A stretch of 64,000 nt of DNA from Adiantum capillus-veneris. Its lineage: Eukaryota > Streptophyta > Polypodiopsida > Polypodiales > Pteridaceae. Position 1 is the stretch's first letter. Each line of letters opens with the position of its first letter. Position numbers and translations under genes: made by a program. The DNA lies in assembly GCA_014529385.2 (NCBI GenBank), contig CM043958.1, positions 152,726,293 through 152,790,292 on the forward strand, read 5' to 3'. A model generated the notes under the pieces. That model did not search any database and was not told where the DNA came from. It saw nothing but the letters and a program-made list of their open reading frames with translations. This document shows, one piece after another, positions 20,859 through 31,705 of the stretch.

Positions 20859-22388
20859 TCATACTCGGTCAATGCATGGAAAAATTAATGTTGTGCAGGA
20901 GGAGGGTATAAGCAAGATGCTTATTGGCATTCGTCGTCGAGGTTTCATATTTGTTGTTGATTTGGTTGGTTGATTTTCTTTGCAAGTAAAAGTTATAACT
21001 CTACAGCTCGTTGTTTGATTGTCTTGCTTGCAAAAGTCGCTTGGTTTGCCACGACTGTCGACATGGCCATGGTTGTCTCCTTGGAGAGAATTGTCGTGGC
21101 GGAATTGGCCATAGTCTTTGTCTCTTTTGCTTTCCATTTGTAGTTTTGGAGATTTTTGTAGGTTTATTGCTACTTCTGTGGTTGTCATTGTTGTGCTGTT
21201 GATTGGCACCCACATTGATCGGTTTGTCGGTTTCATATGTCTGCATGTCGATGCTGCTTGTACTGAAGGGAGTTCATGTTGCTTTGGTTTCGCGATCCAA
21301 ATGCGAGTCGCATTTAAGTTTTTATTACTTAGCATTCTCTTTAGGATCCATATCTTTCTTCTTCCCTTGGTTTTTGATTGAACTGTATGCCTCTGTTGAC
21401 TTCTTCTGTTGTATTGTGGTAGGTCTGCCATGTCACCTCTATCCTTCCGCACCCATACTTGTTTTTCTCGTGTTGTTGTATGTTTGTATTGAACATGGTT
21501 GGCAGTTCCTTGTTTGTTCGCCATGGGTATCTTGTTGTTCTTTAGTGGCACCCATCCTTTTGGTTCTTTATCTAGTGATTGAATTGCTGCCATCTGATTC
21601 TTTCGGGGTTGCTGAGCAAAGGCTACCACATGTTGTTCTTGTGCATGCTGAATTTTGACTGCATCCGCATTCCAATCTATCTGCACATTATACTCTTTTT
21701 GCCAATGTTGTCCCAACAACATGGGGTGTTGTGTGCTTTCATCCTCAACCACATAAAACTTGTGTGGGTAAATATATTGATGTACTTGTACATGCAATAT
21801 AATCCAGCCCAATGTTTTTAATGAATGTGATGTACTACTTTCCAGCACTTGTGGAGTAGGATGTAGTTTACCTTTGGGCTTGAGCTGTTTGTATAAACTG
21901 CAAGAGATTAGATTTGCTTGAGCTCCAGAATCAAGCAATGTTGTCGATTCAACTTGATTGCTACCCACTTTGACTACAATTATTGGCTCCATTGTGTCTT
22001 CATCAAAATTCGTTAGTCGAATAGCATTTATTCGCAACGGTGATCCACATTGTTGTTGTTGTCGTAGAAGCCTTCTTTTTGCAATGCGTTCTTTTGCTTC
22101 TGCTTGTGCTTCCTCTCGTACCCTCTGTTTCTCCTTCATGCGTTGTTTTTCTTGATGTATTTGTTGAAGCATATCCTGTGTTAGTGACAAATGATACTTT
22201 TTTAATCGACACCCACTAATCCAATTTGGCATTTCTTCTCTTGCTAATGTAGCAAGCTTGACAGCTCCACTTTGTGATAAGTCACTAATCACAAAGGGTC
22301 CCATCCCTCGCTTTTTAAGTTTCTTGGCATGTTGCTTCAAGGTATAAACAAGTACATAATCACTTGTTTTGAACTCTTTCATGCGCAC
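20859..22388 (-). pseudogene. E2 integrase C-terminus, coiled coil, second retropepsin (PR2) and W-rich tail
   Basis: One 509-codon frame. Residues 1-70 are the integrase C-terminal domain (GPFVISDLSQSGAVKL). Residues 72-113 are a Lys/Glu/Gln/Arg coil. Residues 135-242 look like a retropepsin: TTLLDSGAQANLIS with active-site DSGA at 153-156 (about 21,921-21,932), and the closing MLLGQHWQKEYNVQIDW with LLG at 224-226. Residues 275-500 are a basic, low-complexity tail with repeated W-[VI]-x-x motifs (GWVPLK, VWVRK, IWILK, RIWIAK, MWVPIN). Gypsy protease normally sits between gag and RT, where E2 also has one (PR1). E1 keeps the same coil, PR2 and tail. PR2's role is unknown; it may be a protease or a binding fold. 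Confidence 0.85.
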
Positions 22389-22403
22389 ATGCTTGTCAAA
22401 AAA

Positions 22404-22586
22404 CTATTTTTGTCTTCTCTTTTTAACATAGATCAAAGATATAGCTCTCAATCGAAGTTCATCTAGCTTTTCAAGATCACCAACTCTTGAAGAGAGCTCA
22501 TGCCCTGTCCATTCTAAGTGTTTCGCTGCTCGTAGAGTTGGAATTAAAAACTCTATGGGTAATATAGCGTTTAGACCAAACACCAT
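22404..22586 (-). pseudogene. E2 integrase, region after the catalytic core
   Basis: 60 codons: MVFGLNAILPIEFLIPTLRAAK matches the 'P-F-x-L-V-Y-G-x-E-A-x-L-P-I-E' segment following the integrase core. Stops separate it from the core (22,629) and from the next frame (22,388). Confidence 0.8.
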
Positions 22587-22628
22587 GTTGTACGGTGTTG
22601 TTCCTATTGATGTTTGGTAAGCTACCCT

Positions 22629-23150
22629 CTATGCCCATAGTGTTGAGTGTAATTGTTGATCCCAGTCTGTCCTTGACTCTGATACAATTTTAGTCAGAAC
22701 AATGCACAGTGTTTTATTTGTGGTCTTAGCGTGTCCATTTGCTTGTGGATGATATGGAGCAGATTCTCTATGTATGACCATGAATTCCTCTAGCAGATAT
22801 TCAATGACTTCATTAAGAAAATGTGTTCCTCGATCACTGACAATTTCTATTGGTAATCCGTATCGTACAAAGACATTCTCATACAAAAATTGTGCAGTAG
22901 TTCGTGCATCTGCTTTTTGTGTTGCCTTGGCTTCCACCCATTTTGTGAGATAGTCCGTAGCCACCATGATATATTGGGTATGGGTGCGATATGCAGGGGG
23001 TGAAATAGGCCCCACAAAATCAATGCCCCATTTTGCAAATGCCCTTGCTCCCGTCCTTGGCCATAGTGGCATCTCATCTCTCTTTATCGGCACCTTGGTG
23101 CGCTGACATGCGTCACAATGCTTTACAAACTCCTCAGCATCCATATGCAA
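22629..23150 (-). pseudogene. E2 integrase catalytic core (Glu replaced)
   Basis: 173 codons. The end of the second zinc module (FVKHCDACQRTK) is followed by WGIDFVGPIS (first Asp), YLTKWVEA, GLPIEIVSDRGTHF (second Asp) and YHPQANGHAKTTNK. The residue 36 after the second Asp, where DD35E integrases have Glu, is Lys (one G-to-A change would explain it). Strand transfer should therefore be lost. The rest of the core is well kept. Confidence 0.9.
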
Positions 23151-24094
23151 TGTAGGCCACCATATTCCTGTGGGGTTAAGACAATTTTTGTCGTCTTATC
23201 GCCTGAAAAATGGCCTCCACTTATGCCTCCATGTGCGTGTTCTAGAATCAACAGGTATTCACTTTCACTTGCACAGATTCTAAGTTGATTGTCCTTTTCT
23301 CGCTTATAGAGTTGATTCCCAATTAAATTAAAGTCGCGAGCCTCCAGCTCTATAGCCCTTTTCCATGCTTTTGTTATGTTTCCAAGAAATGTCCTTGTGG
23401 TTAAGAAATCAATGATATATTGACTCCATGCAGGTGCAATGTTTACCTGAAACAATGTCGAGTTATCCAGTGGTCGTTTGGCACTACATATAGTACAATT
23501 GTTAACATAAGCATGTGTGTCAGCATACATAGTTGGCCAATAAACTCCTAATTGTTTCAGTTGTTGGTGTGTTTTCATTGTTGAACAATGAAATGCACAA
23601 TCTTGGACGTGTGCTTCTTCAAGATAACACTCGAATTCCTTAGGATTTATACATAATCGTAGAATTTGGTTCGAGCCTAGATGATACAGTCGTCCTGCAA
23701 TCAACTGGAAGTTTTTTGTTTGTCGAATTGTTTGTTGTTTGGATCTGTCTTCCTTGTTATCAAATCTACCTCCAAAGGAAAGAAATCTAACAATATCCTG
23801 AGACCATTTGGGTATCATTTCAATATTGGAAAGATAAGCATCAGGTATGTCATCATCTACTCCTTCAAGAGCTTCCCCGTTTTGCAGTCTTGAAAGATGA
23901 TCCGCCCGTAGATGAGTTTTATCCTTTTTGACCACCATTGTGAAATCAAATTCTAGCAATATAATAAACCAACGTACAATTCTCCCCGTATTGCATGGTT
24001 TATTTACCAGATACAAAAGAGCTTGATGATCTGTGAAGAACACAAATTTGTTTGCGAGCAAATAATGTCGAAATTTCTTTACAGCATAAATCAT
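23123..24094 (-). pseudogene. E2 RNase H and two tandem H2C2 zinc modules
   Basis: 323 codons. RNase H: MIYAVKKFRHYLLANKFVFF, TDHQALLYLV, then HLRADHLSRL. Next comes module 1: FQLIAGRLYHLG, LEEAHVQDCAFH, LGVYWPTMYADTHAYVNNCTIC (H-x6-H ... C-x2-C). Module 2 follows about 80 residues later: FNLIGNQLYKRE, LEHAHGGISGGHFSG (H-x6-H), its CxxC in the next frame (CDACQ, 23,150-22,629). Both follow the same 'GxLYxR ... EAH' lead-in, so they look like a duplicated unit. One zinc module is the rule for gypsy integrase. Upstream RT ends at 24,146 with one stop between. Confidence 0.88.
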
Positions 24095-24145
24095 TCCTAA
24101 ACCCTCTCTTTCAGTGATTGTGTAGTTCTTTTCTGCACTATTTAG

Positions 24146-24766
24146 CTATCGGCTTGCATAACAAACTGGGAAATCCATTGTTCCGTCTGCAGGTTGAGCC
24201 AGAATACTCCCAATTGCATATGCAGATGCATCAATGTAAACATGGAATATCTTTTCACAATCTGGTGCTTTAAGTACAGGTGCTGATACAAGGTTTTTCT
24301 TAAGCTTTTGGAATGAAGTTTCACACTCCTCAGTCCAGTCGAAACTGACTAATAAGAGATACAGAGGTTGTGCAAAGACTGCATACATATAAATGAATCT
24401 TCGATAATATCCGCAGTGTCCCATGAAGGACTGTACTTGTTTGGCATTAGTAGGCCTGGGCAAGTCTACTATGACTTTGATTTTGTCCAGGTCAATGGCA
24501 ATATGTCCTAAGATGCGGCCTTGCCTAACCATAAAAATGCACTTTTTCGAGTTAAGACAGATTTGATATGTTTTGCATTTCTCAAATACCTTTTGTAAAT
24601 GGTCAATATGTTCCTCTCGTAGAAGAGAGTGTACACAAAGATCATCCATATATATTTCTAAGAATATTCTTAGGTATTTTTTGAACGCATGAGTCATTAA
24701 CCTTTGAAAGGTAGCTGGGGCATTGGTTAAGCCAAAAGGCATAACTCTATACGCATATATTCCCAA
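24146..24766 (-). pseudogene. E2 reverse transcriptase C-terminal part
   Basis: 206 codons: [20 protein letters not shown], catalytic EIYMDDLCVHS, GRILGHIAIDLDKIK, SFMGHCGYYRRFIYMY, then the start of RNase H (HVYIDASAYAIGSILAQP). It overlaps the N-terminal RT frame by 40 bases; a frameshift near 24,750 splits the gene. Closest relative in the window is E1 RT. Confidence 0.92.
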
Positions 24767-25419
24767 TACTGTGGCAAAGTTTTGTGTTGATCCTCTATTG
24801 CAATTGTCAGTTGGTTATACCCTGAAAACCCATCTAAAAAGGAATAAGCCCGTTTCCCAGCCATCCTCTCAAGTACATGTTCTATGATTGGCAAGGGATA
24901 ATTATCCCTTATGGTGGCTGCATTTACTTTTTTGAGGTTCACACACACTCGCAGCTTTCCGTTCTTTTTGGGGACAACCACAATGGGTGACACCCAATAT
25001 GTATGTTCGATTTCATAGATGAATTCAGCATCCATCAGCTTGTCAATCTTCTCTTTGATTCGTTTAGCAAATGTGTCATTATATGTGTAAGGACGTTGTT
25101 TGCTAGGTTTGGCATCTGATTTTAACGGTATTGTATGTTGGCATATCGATGGATCAACTCCTTTGAGGTCTTTGTAGGACCATGCAAACACATCTTTATA
25201 ATTCTTAAGAAGTTGTGTTAGCAGTTCTTCTTCCTCAGTCTCTAAATCAGTTGCGATATAGACCGGCTGAGGCTCTTCGCCTGGTGCAGCGAGGTCTATC
25301 CGTTTTGCATTTTCCGGCCCATCGTAAGACTTCTGGTTTATTCTTTCCCTGACTGGTGGTGTCATTATGATTTTTTTGTCCTTGATGGTGAATTTTTTAT
25401 AGTGGGATGATACATTCAT
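24727..25419 (-). pseudogene. E2 linker and reverse transcriptase N-terminal part
   Basis: 230 codons: the pre-RT segment (IDLAAPGEEPQPVYIATDL, FAWSYKDLKGVDPSICQHT) then RT (VVPKKNGKLRVCVNLKKVN, RDNYPLPIIEHVLERMAG, FLDGFSGYNQLTI). It ends out of frame at QHKTLPQYW because of the shift near 24,770. Confidence 0.9.
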
Positions 25420-25766
25420 GTTTCCTTTTTTGGACTCCTCCTTACCATCACTTTCTCCCTCAATAGTCCATACCTCTCGTAATGACTGTTTTAGTTATTG
25501 GTATTTCTTTTTACGCTCCAATTTGGTCCACTCTGGGTCTTTTTTTTTTTCCTATTTTGACTGTTGAGTTTTTTTTATTTTGTTGCTGTTTTAGCTTTCC
25601 GTAGTTGTTTTATCTCCTCTTGCGTTCCTTCCCTTCGAACTTTTGAGAATCTCCCTGATATTTGGTCTTTTACACAATCCTCTGCTTTGACAAGCATTAG
25701 ATAGTGATTTTTATCTTTTATCCTGGGCATTAGGTTCTCTCTAATTTTTTTTTCTGCTCGTTTTTT

Positions 25767-26264
25767 TTAATAGCGTTCCTGGCGTCTAGGGTGCTGATTG
25801 GCAAAATCATAAAACTTGATATTCGTTGTTTTCTCCCCACGCTCGCTTGAGCTGTCTGAACACTCGTTATCTGCATCGTTATTTACCTCCAGATGCTCAG
25901 AGGAGTTATAAAACTCTTCTTGTTCTAGTGGTTCTACATTCTCATCTCCTGCTGGTATAAGGCTTACCATGTAATAGGGTAGCACATCATAGCCATCCTT
26001 ATCACAAAATTTTGTCGTTGGGCTATCTGTAATGGTACAGACATCCAATGTTGCTAGTATGTGTTCCCATTCCAGAGGTTCTAAGACATCTTCAGGAAAA
26101 GGTTCCGGAATATAATCCTTGTCCTCAATAGCTCTTTCTAAGACGCATTCCTCTCTTTTTAAGCTCCCACAATGAGAGGCTCCGCACATCCATAGCTCTT
26201 TTTTTTGCCCTAACCACGCTGGGAGTTCGGACCCTGCCAATGTAGCTGAATCAAACTCTTCCAT
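25767..26264 (-). pseudogene. E2 conserved linker domain between PR1 and RT
   Basis: 165 codons beginning with ATG at 26,264. It contains a Cys-rich patch (LWMCGASHCGSLKREECVLE), DYIPEPFPEDVLEPLEW, FCDKDGYDVLPYYMVSL and a very acidic Ser/Asp/Glu stretch, ending DFANQHPRRQERY. E1 carries the same block. No known family is recognised. Confidence 0.65.
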
Positions 26265-26361
26265 TGGTGTCTAATTCACATCTTTGTAACTATGGTCTTT
26301 TAGGTGTATTTTGGTTGTAGTCTCGCCATGTCTGAGGTATATGTGGTCGTAACCCCATTTC

Positions 26362-26868
26362 CTAGACCATCTTTAATTGTCTCATGAATGGTCTTCCTAA
26401 GATGATCTTGTAATTGTTCTTTTTGTCGAAATCGACTATTACAAATGTATGCTCATACTCGATTCCGCACGAGGTGACAATTACTTTTCCTAAAAGTCCT
26501 AGAGGATTTTCCATGAACCCATCTGCCAGTTGCAATTTCATTCTAGTAGCTCTCAAAGCCGGTTTTCCCCATTTTTTCCAGATTTCCTTGGTGGCGATAG
26601 CGACTCCTGCTCCACTGTCAAGAATAGCTTTGGAAACTACTCCTTGGAATTCTACTGGTAGTGTGGTATTTCCATTTTCTCTCTCGCAATATTCTCCAAC
26701 CTTGTTTAAAGGTACTGGCTTAGTGTTTAGTTGAGGCTTGTCCAATTCTCTGATCCCTTCTTGAATCTTCGAGGTGGGGTCTTTTACTCCAAATTTTTCT
26801 AAGCATTTACTACTGTGGTCCACATGTTTGGTCGTGACCTCAGGAGTTCGGCTAATGTGATTGTGCAT
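26362..26868 (-). pseudogene. E2 aspartic protease PR1 (retropepsin)
   Basis: 168 codons with a complete-looking retropepsin: TTLPVEFQGVVSKAILDSGAGVAIATK (DSGAG active site), a flap-region stretch, and YKIILGRPFMRQL (ILG signature). It sits between gag and RT as usual. The frame is intact through the domain. It overlaps the preceding gag frame by 70 bases, so a frameshift lies near 26,830. Confidence 0.9.
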
Positions 26869-27725
26869 GCCACAGGGGTGGACAATAACTCAATCAACCC
26901 TTGTGAATCCATCACTTTGTTAGAAGAAAGTCTTTGAGATGGGATTGCTCTCACCTCAGACTTGGCTTCATACTCCCCTAGGTAAGAGGGTAGAGTTTTT
27001 AGCGAGTCTGGTTGGTTGTGCCCCGAACTAATTGATCCCTGGTCTCCCCCTTGTGAATGCATATCAAAGTTCATTTGTGATTTTGCCTCAAATTCTTCAA
27101 TAGGAGGTAAGATCTCATTTTTCTCTTTTCTTGCGCTATTCATTTGGTAGCTCACCTTGTTAGCTTCGTTGGCATCACGGATTTGCTTCCACGGGTCATC
27201 TAGACCGTTACAATCCTTACCCATTTGTACCAATGTTCTAAGCTGAAAACCATCAATTGTCTCATCTGTTGTATTTGGCACTATGATAGGTTCTCTCCTA
27301 GACTCAGAGGCAGTCATGAGTCTCTCCTTCGTGTCTACTTTTTTCTCTAAAGTTGGTTTGTTAGGGGTTGGAGCTGGTACCTCGTGCCAACTAGCAGGTT
27401 TACGAAGCTGGTTTTCTATCAAGGATTGGGCTGTTTCAATCATCTTTTGACACATTTTCAACCTTTGTTTTTCTATTTCGGCATATGGATAAGTCATCCA
27501 TATTTGCTCTTGGGTTTGGTTGTTTTTGAGTCTAGCTTCGTAAGCTTTTAAAAGTGCATCTAACTGCTCATTTACCTTTTCTGCCAACACTGATCCTGCA
27601 CTTTTGGGTTCTACTATTTTCTTGGGTACTATGGTTGCCGCAGTGTGTGAGCTTAGACTAGCTAGATCCTCTAACCGCTCTAATCTATCCTTCGTTTGCT
27701 CTCGTTCTCTCTGGCTTTCATACAC
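26799..27725 (-). pseudogene. E2 gag C-terminal linker
   Basis: 308 codons, charged and helical (SQREREQTKDRLERLEDL, LLKAYEARLKNNQTQEQIWMTYP), ending TLAELLRSRPNMW as in E1. It links the nucleocapsid to PR1. No catalytic motif is visible. Confidence 0.7.
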
Positions 27726-27844
27726 GCCTTTTTAGCTTTCCACGTGCTTCTCTGATTTTTCCTTTCTGAACTTGTGGCATCGGCTTTTGGCTCTTCAATT
27801 ATGGGTGCATTCGTCATTATTTGAGCTTGGGCTCATGTCACTGC

Positions 27845-28321
27845 CTAAATAGGTATTATTGTCTTGTTTTCTGACCCTCTACTGGAAGGCACTGCTTCCA
27901 ACATGTTCAAGGTAGTTTTTGCTCCTTTGCTCGGGTTCTTAGGGCAATCAAGAATCAAATGAGTAATTCCACACTCGGTGAAATATGCATTGACCCTAAT
28001 GATTTCATCATGAGGACGGTCTCTTAGCCAATGGTCTCCACCACACTTGTAGCAGGGTCCCTTAGGCTGTTGAGGTGGTCCTTGAGCTCCTCTTTGTTGG
28101 TATGCATGTCTCTGTCCACCCATGCCTCCGTTGGCTATGAACAACAATGTTCGTTCATCCAAGCTATATCTTCCTTCTACTGCTGCCTGTGCAGTTGTTG
28201 GTGGTCGTGCACTTTCCATCATGCTCCATGGTTCTGGCGTTGGGGGTTCTTCCGGTGGATAATAGATAGGATTTGCAGCATATCCATTGGGATCTTTGTA
28301 ATATACATGCATAGGCACCAA
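27845..28321 (-). pseudogene. E2 gag nucleocapsid, degenerate zinc knuckle
   Basis: 158 codons. CYKCGGDHWLRDRP has the C-x2-C-x3-H of a knuckle but Arg in place of the last Cys. A second motif (CGITHLILDCPKN) keeps the GHL..DCP pattern. The E1 counterpart has both knuckles. Confidence 0.7.
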
Positions 28322-28428
28322 AACCTTCTCTTCTGGTTTGGTTACGGTTGGTGTGTATCTTATGACAACTGGTCATAATCCTGGTAGGGGTGGTTGCTGC
28401 CCCAACACTGATTGTGGTCTTTCTACAC

Positions 28429-29046
28429 CTATAGGTCCTGGTAGGTTGCTCGCTTGATACCTAGGTATCGGTGGAAGTTCCAAGTAGCAGTATCCTCCTC
28501 TAGGGTCAGTCCAAACCCTGCAAATTGGGTAGGGAAGTCTAACACCTCTTCATCTCTAATTACATGCACAAAGGTTGCTACATGATCTCTAGGATCTCTG
28601 TTTCTCGTGTATTTCTTGTTTACCCATTTTTGCACCTGGGAAGGTCTAATTCTACGATGGTCTACAAATCTCATCATTGGTTCTCCTTGTCCTACTCGAT
28701 ATACCTCCTTTGGCCTACGGTAGTGGGCGGGTTTCTCTCCTAGTGGTGCTCCTAAACCATAATTTCTGACGGTTTTTGCAAGAGATGGTTCATCTCTTCG
28801 AACTCGTTCTATGGGTTGTCTTCCACGCTCTATTGACCCTTGAGTTTTTGGCTTACTCTCGCCTTGATACCGTGAATAGAGTGGTGGTTCTTGTAAATCC
28901 CTTAGTCCTCGTGCGGCTGGATAACCATCTCGGTTTTGGTCTTGTTCTAATGTTGCACTCTGTCGAAGCCATGCCTGCAATGATGGTTGAGTTACCGGTT
29001 GGTTTTGGTAGTTGAACGTCTGTTGTTGGGTAGAATGTGAGGTCAC
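28429..29046 (-). pseudogene. E2 gag capsid N-terminal part
   Basis: 205 codons, Gln/Arg-rich at first, then IRPSQVQKWVNKKYTRNRDPRDHVATFVHVIRDEEV, the opening of a Retrotrans_gag capsid domain. It then passes straight to the PQSVLGQQPPLPG linker. The C-terminal capsid that E1 retains (MKQYIARCLEMEI...) is missing, so E2 has an internal gag deletion near 28,450. Confidence 0.75.
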
Positions 29047-29181
29047 GTCGTACTCTTCTGAAAATGGATTTGTCGATTAGCTAGGGGTGTAGGTGACCCT
29101 TGGCACTTCTTTGGGGGCATATGTTGATGCTTCTGGAACTGTTGCCTTTTCTACCTCCTCTGGGAGAATACGTTTGTATTC

Positions 29182-29937
29182 TCACCCGTACCTATCAACA
29201 AAAATGATATCCTTCCCCATAGCAATTTCATAAGAGAATAAGTAAAGAACCTTGTCTTTGCTTAATTCATTTGGGTAGGGTTCTTTGCATCGAAAGTAAA
29301 AGACTACTCCCTCGCTCTCATGCTTGTAAATTCCCACATTCTCATTATAGGTTGAGACCCTGGTTGTTTTCTTATCATACATAAAAAGAGCTCCGGGTCG
29401 ATCAATGTTTGGAGGCGGTTCTTGATTCTCTGAAACCATTTTTTCTTTTGCCACGTTATCTCCATATTTGTTGTAATCCTTAGGGTTACTAACTATCAGA
29501 TAGTGGTTCCCCTTCTCGTCTCGGAATCTATCTCCATCATCATAGACTTGAATTATCTCAAGTCTCTGAGCAGGTCTTTCTTCTATACAAATACACTTGC
29601 GTCCTCGATAGTCAGAATAAACTAGGGCTCCCCTTGAGTTTGTTCCTTCTAAGAAGATTATAGTGAACTTGGGATCATTCATAGGATTTTGGGAGGTGCT
29701 TCCTCCTAGCATTGGTCCTTCATCGGAGAAACCTCCTGGCTGTTGACTACCCATCATGAAGAAGGACTTATTGGATGAAGTGTCAGTATCACTACCCTCC
29801 TCAATGATCGGTGCTAATGGATCTAGCCTTGCCTGAGTTACACTCTTCTCGGTGGACACTAAGCTACCCTGATCACCTGCCACCTTTTGATCTCTAAGAA
29901 TGTGTCTTCCTGATCTTAAATTCATCAAACTTAGCAA
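29182..29937 (-). pseudogene. E2 gag N-terminal domain
   Basis: 251 codons from ATG at 29,937. NLRSGRH near the start is common in plant gypsy gag. GALVYSDYRGRKCICIEE and GDRFRDEKGNHYLIVSNPKD match the E1 first domain. The C-terminus (VFYFRCKEPYPNELSKDKV) is unrecognised. A stop separates it from the capsid frame. Confidence 0.7.
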
Positions 29938-29939
29938 TG

Positions 29940-31687
29940 CAATTTAACACAAATCCAACCACTCACCTGGCAAAGGATCAGTTTCCGCACAACTTCTTGC
30001 TTTGCCGCTGAATATACCTATAGACAATCATTTAATTTTGGCCAATTGAATCAAAGCATTTAACCGCTAGAGGTGGTCTTAGTAATGATTGGTATAACTG
30101 GAGGGTTAACCTCAACCACTACTGTATTTTATACACTTCGGATGTTCTTGATTAGGTCTGCTAATCTGGAACTGTACTTCCCTCGAATGTTGGTCAATTT
30201 ACATGGAAAGTCTTAATTCCGTCTTTGCTCCGTCAAAAGGTCAAACAAGGTCCAATTTCACTTCTGAAATAAGTTCTGGAACTCTTAAGTCAACTGGAAC
30301 ATCAATATGTCTCCTCAGTCAGCTTTTCTCTTCACTAAGCCCCTGTAGACATCCTACACGTAGGATGTCTACTTGCTCTGTTTTGCCTGGAGTTTGCACT
30401 ATAGATTCCCCTTGATGTGCTGAGTCCACAACTATTTTTACTTTTTGATTTGGACACCTACAAGCTGGTCAATTGATCAGAAATATGTTCCAACAGTCTG
30501 ATGTTGGTCTGACCAGTCAAATCAACTCCAATTTGGACCAAAATTGACTAGGAGGCTTGCCTCTACTATGCCTACAATCAGTTTCTGGCTTCAATTTCAT
30601 GCATTAGACATTCTACGCGTAGCATGTTTAACTGCTCAAATTGGATTCAAATGCAAAGCTTATCACTTTGGTATGCTCAAAATTAGGTTTAGAGTGCTAA
30701 ATCACATAGAACACATCCTACGCGTAGGATGTCTATATGGCATGTTTGACCCCAAACTTGAGCCACAGCTTCCCCTTGATGTCAGCAACCCAATGCTATG
30801 CTTAGATTTTAGTTTGGATTTCAAAACACCCCAATTTTAGCTATTCTAGCCCTTTTTAGTCAAAAATGCTAAAGTCTGTTTAAAACCCAATTTTCTTACC
30901 CAATTGAGATGAAACCTTTCTCAGACACTCAACAAATCATGCAGATCATGCTCATGTAGCCATCCTATGGTTTTGGTCTTAAAATAATGCCTTGGCACAA
31001 TTTGGGTAGGATGTCTGGCAATTTCCTTTCTACTTGGCCTTATCGTGTCAAGATATGGTCAAACTTCCACTTTCTGAACACACTGGTCAAAACCTACCTT
31101 TTGAACACACTAGTCAACTCAGAATTTCAAAATTTCCACCATATCACCCTATACACATCCTACATGTAGGATGTCTCCTGGCTTAAAATTTAATTTTTTC
31201 CTGACAGAAGTACTCCTGATGCTCTCCAACTCTATCAGAAACACTCACAGAAACTTTTGAACTTCACTTCAGCTTCTAAACACTCTTTTTCGTCTTTTAC
31301 AACCTTGTGATGATCCTAACAGCAATAATAACATGCATGAAGTGCTCCATATCATAAATCATGATGTCCTACTTAACCTACTCCTACTCATCATGTGAAA
31401 TGGTGATACTGGTGTCTCAGTTGCTTCCTGGCCTCTCCGGACTCTCAAGCTCTCCTTTCACCGCCTCTACCACTCCAACTTCTACACCACAACTCAAGTA
31501 ATACCTAAAACTATTTTAGTCTACCTAAGTCAAAGGATCTAGGCCAGACACTCGCTCCCTAGACTCCTCCTAAGACCTAGAGAGTCCCCCACCCTCTGAT
31601 CCTATCTAAATGTAAAACGAGACTATGGCAAGCTAGAGAATCCCTATCCTCAAGGACTAGCCTCGGTCACCTACCTAGGGTTTTCGT
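29940..31687 (-). repeat. E2 5' leader with CATCCTAC palindromes
   Basis: No gene. Palindromes built on ACATCCTAC n2 GTAGGATGT lie at 30,345-30,372 (13-bp perfect arms), 30,608-30,627 (one mismatch), 30,713-30,732 (perfect 20 nt) and 31,155-31,174 (perfect 20 nt). A half-site lies at 31,006-31,016 in the leader and another at 32,057-32,067 in the LTR. The rest is AT-rich with loose internal repetition. Confidence 0.85.
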
Positions 31688-31704
31688 CCCCGGCAGCGGC
31701 GCCA
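31688..31704 (-). promoter_or_regulatory. E2 primer-binding site (tRNA-Asp)
   Basis: On the minus strand TGGCGCCGCTGCCGGGG, complementary to the 3' end of plant tRNA-Asp with one mismatch. It lies one base from the TG that opens the LTR at 31,706. It fixes element orientation. Confidence 0.9.
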
Positions 31705-31705
31705 A

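Noticed and set aside
21118-21821. Hydrophobic plus-strand frames of 80-151 codons
   Set aside because: They lie opposite the long E2 PR2/tail frame; hydrophobicity is the complement of its Gln/Lys/Asn-rich codons.
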